This document shows, in pieces, positions 1 through 5,172 of a stretch of DNA of 8,284 bases (position 1 is the first letter of the stretch; each line of letters begins with the position of its first letter). Below the pieces are notes generated by a model. It ran no database searches. It was not told the origin of the DNA and was given only the letters and a program-made list of their open reading frames with translations. The stretch is from an uncultured Haemophilus sp. (GTDB lineage: Bacteria > Pseudomonadota > Gammaproteobacteria > Enterobacterales > Pasteurellaceae). Made by a program: the position numbers and the translations under genes. The DNA lies in the NCBI GenBank assembly GCA_905205995.1, contig CAJLFU010000060.1, positions 1 to 8,284 of the forward strand, given 5' to 3'.

Positions 1-53
<53 letters not shown>

Positions 54-73
54 AATATTCACATGAATGCCCT

Positions 74-149
<76 letters not shown>

Positions 150-156
150 AACTCTT

Positions 157-187
157 AATCCGTTGCTGAAAAGCAGCGGATTTTTTT
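157..187 (+). terminator. Rho-independent terminator of the tRNA-Gly pair
   Basis: A 10-bp stem (158-167 with 172-181) with one G-T wobble encloses a GAAA tetraloop and is followed by a run of seven T (181-187). An extra A157-T182 pair is possible. It begins only 8 nt after the CCA end of the tRNA, so it closes the tRNA transcript and separates it from tsaE. Confidence 0.92.
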
Positions 188-195
188 ATTGTATT

Positions 196-229
196 TTCCC
201 TACATATTCCCTTCAAAATACGATAAAAT
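196..229 (+). promoter_or_regulatory. Candidate promoter for the tsaE-glnE operon
   Basis: This is the only gap between the tRNA terminator and tsaE, so the operon promoter should lie in it unless transcription reads through. The best -10 candidates are TACGAT (219-224) and the overlapping TAAAAT (224-229). No good -35 is visible: TTCCCT at 196-201 has 17-nt spacing to TACGAT but matches poorly. The call rests mostly on position and AT-rich composition. Confidence 0.35.
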
Positions 230-265
230 CCCCCAGAAACTTTAACCTAAAAAATCACTCTAAGA

Positions 266-736
266 ATGACCGAATTAACCCAATACATTCCTGATGAAGG
301 CACAATGCTCTGTTTTGGTAAAAAACTGGCAGAAGTGCTTGTAAAACAACCGAAAGATAACGCTATTGTGCTTTATTTTAATGGTGATCTTGGCGCAGGG
401 AAAACCACCCTGACTCGTGGAATGGTGCAAGGTCTAGGCTATCAAGGCAATGTCAAAAGCCCTACTTACACGTTAGTGGAAGAATATAGCATTTCTGGGA
501 AAATGATTTATCACTTTGATTTATATCGTCTTGCCGATCCTGAAGAATTGGAGTTTATGGGCATTCGTGACTATTTCAGCCAAAATTGCATCTGCTTAAT
601 CGAATGGGCAGAAAAAGGTGAAGGTATTCTGCCTGAGGCTGATTTACTGGTGAATATTGATTATTACGATGATGCTCGAAACATTACGCTAATTGCTCAA
701 AATCCAGTGGGCGAGCATATTTTGACACAACTATAA
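266..736 (+). CDS. tsaE: TsaE, ATPase of the tRNA t6A37 biosynthesis complex
   Basis: TsaE (YjeE) is the cytoplasmic ATPase that works with TsaB and TsaD. It supports transfer of threonylcarbamoyl from TsaC-made threonylcarbamoyl-AMP to A37 of ANN-decoding tRNAs. The 156-aa length is close to the 153 aa of E. coli. The Walker A motif GDLGAGKT is at residues 40-47. SPTYTLVEEY follows near 65-74, then HFDLYRL at 83-89 with the conserved Asp85. The IEW motif (Glu113, Trp114) corresponds to the nucleotide-contacting Glu-Trp of E. coli YjeE. The ATG at 266 is preferred because its N-terminus aligns with E. coli YjeE, although upstream Shine-Dalgarno pairing is poor. An internal ATG at 305 has a better GAAGG but would cut conserved sequence. 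It is the first gene of the five-gene operon, 11 nt before amiB. Confidence 0.97.
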   Translation: MTELTQYIPDEGTMLCFGKKLAEVLVKQPKDNAIVLYFNGDLGAGKTTLTRGMVQGLGYQGNVKSPTYTLVEEYSISGKMIYHFDLYRLADPEELEFMGIRDYFSQNCICLIEWAEKGEGILPEADLLVNIDYYDDARNITLIAQNPVGEHILTQL

Positions 737-747
737 AACTGACTTAC

Positions 748-2361
748 ATGAAAGCAAAATTTTCGTTTCTTTTTGGAATATTTTCTCTAATTTCTACTAC
801 CGTATTTGCTGCACCACAATGGACAATTGCCATTGATCCCGGCCATGGCGGTAAAGATCCCGGTGCTATCGGAAAAAATCTCGGCATTTATGAAAAGAAT
901 GTCACCCTTTCTATCGCGCGAGAATTAAAAGCCTTATTAGACAAAGATCCTAATTTCAAAGGTGTTTTAACACGCAGTAGCGATTACTACATTTCTGTGC
1001 CAGAACGCTCTGAAATTGCACGTAAATATAAAGCAAATTTCCTTGTGTCTATCCATGCTGATTCCTCTCTTAATGCAGACCAACGCGGCGCATCTGTTTG
1101 GGTGCTATCCAATCGTCGCGCCAACGATGAAATGGGGCAATGGTTAGAAGACGATGAAAAACGCTCTGAGCTTTTAGGTGGTGCAGGAAAAGTACTTTCC
1201 AATAACAATGACAAATATTTAGATCAAACTGTACTCGACCTGCAATTTGGTCACAGCCAACGCACAGGTTATGAACTCGGCAACAGTATTTTACGTCGCT
1301 TTGCTCGCGTGACCTCATTAAGTCGTAGCACGCCACAACATGCGAGCCTTGGCGTATTGCGTTCACCTGATATTCCTTCTGTTCTGGTGGAAACCGGTTT
1401 CCTTTCCAATATGGAAGAAGAACAAAAACTGAATACCATTGCTTATCGTCGTCGTATTGCTTATATGATTTATGAAGGCTTAGTCGCTTATCGCAATGGT
1501 AATTTAAAAGCGATTGCAGTCCCACCTAGTGATGAGCAAGACAGCAAATCTACAAAATCAAACGACAAAAATAATGAAAAATCTGACCGCACTTCCGATG
1601 TGAAAGACAGCGGTATTCGCCATAAAGTGAAACCAGGTGAAAGCATTGGTAGCCTAGCAAATAAATATGATGTCAAAGTCAGCGAAATTATTGAGTTGAA
1701 TAAACTGAAACGCAAAGAACTTTGGTTAAATGAAACCATTAAGATTCCTGATAATGGCAAAGGCAAAAAAGTGGAAGAACCAACTAAAAAAGAAGAGAAA
1801 AACATCGAAAAATCTGACCGCACTTCCGATGTCAAAGACAGCGGCATACGTCATAAAGTAAAACCAGGTGAAAGCATTGGTAGCCTGGCGAACAAATATG
1901 ATGTGAAAGTCAGTGAAATTATTGAGTTAAATAAACTGAAACGTAAAGAACTTTGGCTGAATGAAACCATTAAAATTCCTGATAACGGCAAAGGTAAAAA
2001 GGTAGAAGAAAAACCTAAATCAGATGATAAAGCCAAAGCCGATGACAAAGGGAAAAACAGCAAGATTGTTGAAGCTGAAAAAGCGGTTTCTAAAAAAGAT
2101 AAAAAACAAGAAAAAACTGAGAGTAAAAAAGAACCTGAGAAAAAAGGCAACGATAAAAAAGACACTTCTTCAAAAGGAAATGAGAAGAAAGATAATGGCA
2201 AGAAAGAAATCCCGCTTTACCATACAGTGAAAGCCGATCAAACTATCTATGCGATCTCTCGTGAATACAATGTACCAGTTAATCGTCTTTTAAAACTGAA
2301 CCCAACATTGAAAAACGGCAAAGTCGTGACTGGGCAAAAAATCAAACTTAAAGAAAAATAA
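748..2361 (+). CDS. amiB: AmiB-type N-acetylmuramoyl-L-alanine amidase with three LysM domains
   Basis: This is a periplasmic zinc amidase that cleaves the MurNAc-L-Ala bond of septal peptidoglycan so daughter cells separate. Residues 1-21 form a signal peptide with a likely cut at VFA|AP. The Amidase_3 domain follows at about 25-250. The zinc ligands are predicted as His33 (DPGHGG), Glu49 and His103 (SIHAD), with catalytic Glu215 (VETGF). The insert at about 122-185 fits the autoinhibitory segment relieved by EnvC-type activators. LysM domains lie near 290-334, 367-411 and 490-537. The first two are an identical tandem duplication, and the third follows a Lys-rich linker (422-489). The N-terminal AMIN domain of the E. 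coli enzyme is absent. At 537 aa it is longer than E. coli AmiB (about 445 aa). No clear Shine-Dalgarno is seen, so coupling to tsaE, 11 nt upstream, is likely. Confidence 0.96.
   Translation: MKAKFSFLFGIFSLISTTVFAAPQWTIAIDPGHGGKDPGAIGKNLGIYEKNVTLSIARELKALLDKDPNFKGVLTRSSDYYISVPERSEIARKYKANFLVSIHADSSLNADQRGASVWVLSNRRANDEMGQWLEDDEKRSELLGGAGKVLSNNNDKYLDQTVLDLQFGHSQRTGYELGNSILRRFARVTSLSRSTPQHASLGVLRSPDIPSVLVETGFLSNMEEEQKLNTIAYRRRIAYMIYEGLVAYRNGNLKAIAVPPSDEQDSKSTKSNDKNNEKSDRTSDVKDSGIRHKVKPGESIGSLANKYDVKVSEIIELNKLKRKELWLNETIKIPDNGKGKKVEEPTKKEEKNIEKSDRTSDVKDSGIRHKVKPGESIGSLANKYDVKVSEIIELNKLKRKELWLNETIKIPDNGKGKKVEEKPKSDDKAKADDKGKNSKIVEAEKAVSKKDKKQEKTESKKEPEKKGNDKKDTSSKGNEKKDNGKKEIPLYHTVKADQTIYAISREYNVPVNRLLKLNPTLKNGKVVTGQKIKLKEK
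1576..1779 (+). repeat. amiB tandem repeat, copy 1 (linker plus LysM1)
   Basis: This 204-bp segment encodes AmiB residues 277-344, a charged linker beginning EKSDRTSD followed by a LysM domain. Copy 2 lies 231 bp (77 codons) downstream and encodes the same 68 residues. The DNA copies match at 185 of 204 positions. The 19 differences fall in 18 codons and all are synonymous. The first 26 bases, which include an uptake signal, are identical. Nine codons of non-repeated linker separate the copies. Confidence 0.97.
1586..1594 (-). repeat. DNA uptake signal sequence (USS), exact core
   Basis: ACCGCACTT on the + strand is the complement of the Haemophilus USS core AAGTGCGGT. On the minus strand the core continues into CAGATTTTTCATTATTTTT, a good match to the AT-rich extended USS. 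It lies within amiB repeat copy 1 and encodes Asp-Arg-Thr in the linker. Such sites mark DNA for uptake by competent relatives. Confidence 0.9.
1807..2010 (+). repeat. amiB tandem repeat, copy 2 (linker plus LysM2)
   Basis: This copy encodes AmiB residues 354-421, with no amino-acid difference from copy 1. After residue 421 the protein enters a Lys-rich linker unlike the nine-residue spacer after copy 1. The equivalent boundary on the 5' side is also abrupt. The duplicated unit is therefore a linker plus a LysM domain, kept in frame. Confidence 0.97.
1817..1825 (-). repeat. DNA uptake signal sequence (USS), exact core
   Basis: This is the counterpart of the site at 1586, exactly 231 bp downstream, in repeat copy 2. 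The core and its immediate flanks are unchanged between the copies, and an AT-rich tail is again present on the minus strand. Confidence 0.9.
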
Positions 2362-2369
2362 GGAATCCT

Positions 2370-4214
2370 ATGGCAATCAAAATTCTTTCTCCACAGCTGG
2401 CTAACCAGATTGCCGCCGGTGAAGTGGTCGAACGCCCTGCCTCTGTGGTGAAAGAATTGGTAGAAAACAGCCTTGATGCCGGTGCCAATAAAATTCATAT
2501 TGATATTGAAAACGGCGGTGCCAGCCTGATTCGTATTCGAGATAATGGCAGTGGTATCCCTAAAGAAGAATTAAGCCTTGCCCTTGCTCGACATGCAACC
2601 AGTAAAATTGCCGATCTTGATGATCTCGAAGCCATTTTAAGTTTAGGTTTCCGCGGTGAAGCCCTTGCTAGTATCAGCTCAGTTTCTCGCCTCACACTTA
2701 CCTCTCGCACAGCTGAGCAAAATGAAGCATGGCAAGTCTATGCGCAAGGGCGAGAGATGGAAACCACAATTAAACCTGCGTCTCATCCAGTCGGCACGAC
2801 AGTTGAAGTAGCTAATCTCTTTTTTAACACACCAGCTCGTCGTAAATTCTTACGTACCGATAAAACAGAATTTGCTCATATTGATGAAGTCATTCGCCGA
2901 ATTGCTTTAGCGAAATTTAATATTGCTTTTACGCTCACACATAACGGCAAAATTGTTCGACAATATCGTCCCGCGACAAATGAAGAACAACAACTAAAAC
3001 GCGTTGCCGCTATTTGTGGCGATGATTTTGTTCAACATGCCTTACGCATTGACTGGAAACATGATGATTTGCATCTTTCCGGATGGGTGGCGACACCTGA
3101 ATTTACACGTTCTCAAAATGATTTGAGCTATTGTTATATCAATGGACGAATGGTGCGTGATAAAGTGATCACCCACGCCATTCGCCAAGCTTATGCGGAG
3201 CATTTGCATACTGAGCAATACCCTGCATTTGTACTGTTTATCGACCTCAATCCACATGATGTCGATGTCAACGTGCATCCAACAAAACACGAGGTGCGTT
3301 TCCATCAAGCTCGCTTAATTCATGATTTTATCTGCCAAGGCGTAACAAATGCGCTCAATGCTATTCCTCAAACTGAATTAGATTTAGCACCAGCGATGAA
3401 TGAAGCAAGAGAGCCTTCGGCTTCGTATCAAATCCACTATGAATCTAAACCTAATCGTGCAGCGGCAGGACAAAATATTTTTGCCTCAAATTATCACCAA
3501 TCTCGTGAAAAACAATCAGAAAATCGCCCGCACTTTTCAAACCGTAGTGAATACGTTCCGTCATATGGTTATCGCGAACAACCTACAAAGACGGAACTAC
3601 GCTTATATGGGGAATTAGTTCGTCCTGCGGAAAATTCTCAAGTGTTAACAACAGCTGTCGTTGAACAACTCCCACAGACAAGTGAACCAAGCTATTTACG
3701 CGCATTAGCATTAATTGAAAATAAAGCATTACTTTTACAACAAAATCAGCAGTTTTATTTGATGTCATTAGCTAAATTGCAAACCTTAAATTATGAATTA
3801 ACCTTACAACAAGGTGAAATTTCACAACAGCCGTTGCTCATCCCGATTATTTTCCGCTTGGATGAAAAACAATTTGAACAATGGCAAAAACAAAAAGCTT
3901 TTTTCCAACAAAGTGGTTTTGAATTTATTGAAAATGAAGCCCAGCTACGTCTCACTCTAAACAAAGTGCCTACGGTTTTACGTACACAAAATTTACAAAA
4001 ATGTGTGCTGAGCCTACTTGCTGAACATCTAGAAAATATGCCTGACTTTCTGACCGCACTTTGTCAGACGCTGGAGGTGAAACCGATTCAAGTGTTAGCG
4101 GATGCGGTCAGCTTATTAAGCGAAACGGAACGCTTACTGAATAAAGCTCATCAAGAAAAATTTAATACATTACTGAAACCGATTAACTGGCAGCCTTTTT
4201 TAACTGATTTGTAA
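2370..4214 (+). CDS. mutL: MutL, DNA mismatch repair protein
   Basis: MutL is the ATPase that links mismatch recognition by MutS to strand incision by MutH and unwinding by UvrD. The N-terminal GHKL ATPase (about 1-330) shows catalytic Glu29, Asn33 in ENSLDAGA, Asp58 in DNGSGI, the lid motif GFRGEAL (93-99), FFNTPAR (151-157) and Lys306 in the HPTKHEV motif. A variable hydrophilic linker covers about 335-410, and the C-terminal dimerisation domain runs to 614. The length is close to that of E. coli MutL (615 aa). The endonuclease motif DQHAxxxE is absent, which fits a MutH-dependent system. AAGGA at 2360-2364, overlapping the amiB stop, sits 5 nt before the ATG and supports this start. The gene follows amiB by 8 nt and precedes miaA by 1 nt. 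Confidence 0.98.
   Translation: MAIKILSPQLANQIAAGEVVERPASVVKELVENSLDAGANKIHIDIENGGASLIRIRDNGSGIPKEELSLALARHATSKIADLDDLEAILSLGFRGEALASISSVSRLTLTSRTAEQNEAWQVYAQGREMETTIKPASHPVGTTVEVANLFFNTPARRKFLRTDKTEFAHIDEVIRRIALAKFNIAFTLTHNGKIVRQYRPATNEEQQLKRVAAICGDDFVQHALRIDWKHDDLHLSGWVATPEFTRSQNDLSYCYINGRMVRDKVITHAIRQAYAEHLHTEQYPAFVLFIDLNPHDVDVNVHPTKHEVRFHQARLIHDFICQGVTNALNAIPQTELDLAPAMNEAREPSASYQIHYESKPNRAAAGQNIFASNYHQSREKQSENRPHFSNRSEYVPSYGYREQPTKTELRLYGELVRPAENSQVLTTAVVEQLPQTSEPSYLRALALIENKALLLQQNQQFYLMSLAKLQTLNYELTLQQGEISQQPLLIPIIFRLDEKQFEQWQKQKAFFQQSGFEFIENEAQLRLTLNKVPTVLRTQNLQKCVLSLLAEHLENMPDFLTALCQTLEVKPIQVLADAVSLLSETERLLNKAHQEKFNTLLKPINWQPFLTDL
4053..4061 (-). repeat. DNA uptake signal sequence (USS), exact core
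   Basis: This is the complement of AAGTGCGGT, inside the 3' part of mutL. The minus strand continues CAGAAAGTCAGGCATATTTTC, which resembles the extended USS. Confidence 0.88.
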
Positions 4215-4215
4215 T

Positions 4216-5169
4216 ATGACACAAAAAACTGACTCCAAACCAACCGCACTTTTTCTGATGGGACCGACGGCCTCAGGAAAAACAGATCTTGCTATTCAAT
4301 TACGTCAAAGCCTGCCAGTGGAAGTGATCAGTGTCGATTCTGCATTAATTTATAAAGACATGGATATTGGAACGGCAAAGCCTTCTAAAGAAGAACTTGC
4401 CCTTGCTCCTCACCGCTTAATTGATATTTTAGATCCCGCTGAAAGTTATTCTGCGATGAATTTTCGTGACGATGCACTCAGAGAAATGGCCGATATTACC
4501 GCGCAAGGCAAAATTCCACTTTTGGTTGGCGGCACAATGTTGTATTACAAAGCATTAATTGAGGGACTTTCTCCCCTTCCATCTGCTGATGAAAATTTAC
4601 GCTTAGAGATTGAAGAAAAAGCACAAGAACTTGGCTGGCCTGCTCTTCATCAAGAATTACAAAAAATTGATCCTATTTCTGCTGAACGTATCAACCCAAA
4701 TGATTCACAGCGCATTAATCGTGCATTAGAAGTATTCTATTTAACGGGTAAATCATTAACGGAATTAACCGAACAAAAAGGCGAAGAATTGCCTTATCAA
4801 TTTTTACAATTCGCTATTGCACCAGAAGACCGCGCGGTGTTACATCAACGTATCGAACAACGCTTCCATAAAATGATCGAATTAGGCTTCCAAGAAGAAG
4901 TAGAAAAACTCTATCAACGAGAAGATCTTCATCCTGATTTGCCTTCTATCCGTTGTGTGGGCTATCGCCAAATGTGGGAATATTTACGAGGTGACTATGA
5001 TCATGAAGAAATGGTCTTCCGCGGTATTTGTGCAACTCGACAATTAGCCAAACGACAAATCACTTGGTTACGAGGCTGGAAAACACCATTAAATTGGCTA
5101 GATAGTCTGCAACCGCAACAAGCCAAAGAAATCGTACTACGCAAGATTGACGAACATTTTAAGGGGTAA
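4216..5169 (+). CDS. miaA: MiaA, tRNA dimethylallyltransferase
   Basis: MiaA transfers the dimethylallyl group of DMAPP to N6 of A37 in tRNAs that read UNN codons, giving i6A, which MiaB can convert to ms2i6A. The P-loop GPTASGKT is at residues 16-23. SVDSALIYKDMDIGTAKP (39-56) holds the catalytic Asp41, and VGGTMLYYKAL (104-114) follows. NDSQRINRALEV and PSIRCVGYRQMW are further family signatures, and the C-terminal ATRQLAKRQITWLRGW contacts tRNA. The length of 317 aa matches E. coli (316 aa). The start lies one base after the mutL stop and lacks a recognisable Shine-Dalgarno, which suggests coupling to mutL translation. The end lies 3 nt before glnE. In E. coli the next gene is hfq, which is not present here. 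Confidence 0.98.
   Translation: MTQKTDSKPTALFLMGPTASGKTDLAIQLRQSLPVEVISVDSALIYKDMDIGTAKPSKEELALAPHRLIDILDPAESYSAMNFRDDALREMADITAQGKIPLLVGGTMLYYKALIEGLSPLPSADENLRLEIEEKAQELGWPALHQELQKIDPISAERINPNDSQRINRALEVFYLTGKSLTELTEQKGEELPYQFLQFAIAPEDRAVLHQRIEQRFHKMIELGFQEEVEKLYQREDLHPDLPSIRCVGYRQMWEYLRGDYDHEEMVFRGICATRQLAKRQITWLRGWKTPLNWLDSLQPQQAKEIVLRKIDEHFKG
4243..4251 (-). repeat. DNA uptake signal sequence (USS), exact core
   Basis: This is the complement of AAGTGCGGT near the 5' end of miaA, encoding Thr-Ala-Leu just before the P-loop. The minus strand continues TGGTTTGGAGTCAGTTTTTT, a good extended USS. It lies 190 bp from the site at 4053 in the same orientation. Confidence 0.88.
5161..5166 (+). 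promoter_or_regulatory. glnE ribosome binding site overlapping the miaA end
   Basis: AAGGGG lies 6 nt upstream of the glnE ATG and forms the last two sense codons of miaA (Lys-Gly). It fixes the glnE start, and the overlap suggests that ribosomes ending miaA can reinitiate on glnE. Confidence 0.75.
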
Positions 5170-5172
5170 ATT

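Noticed and set aside
305..307. Internal ATG of tsaE with a better Shine-Dalgarno (GAAGG) as a possible real start
   Set aside because: The 13 residues before it align with the N-terminus of E. coli YjeE, so the start at 266 is preferred.
2078..2089. AAAAAGCGGTTT in amiB as a possible uptake signal
   Set aside because: It lacks the TG of AAGTGCGGT, so it is not a USS core. It is explained by Glu-Lys-Ala-Val codons.
1488..2201. Two open frames on the minus strand (1488-1847 and 1851-2201) with similar sequences
   Set aside because: They are antisense shadows of amiB. They resemble each other only because they read the LysM repeat backwards, and their Ser/Leu/Phe content is the complement of Lys/Glu/Asn codons.
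2024..2230. 68-residue Lys-rich open frame on the + strand in another frame of amiB
   Set aside because: It is the A-rich linker read out of frame. Nothing indicates a start or a frameshift into it.
3042..3308. 88-residue minus-strand open frame inside mutL
   Set aside because: It is an antisense shadow of a conserved, intact mutL. The other minus-strand frames inside mutL, miaA and glnE were dropped for the same reason.
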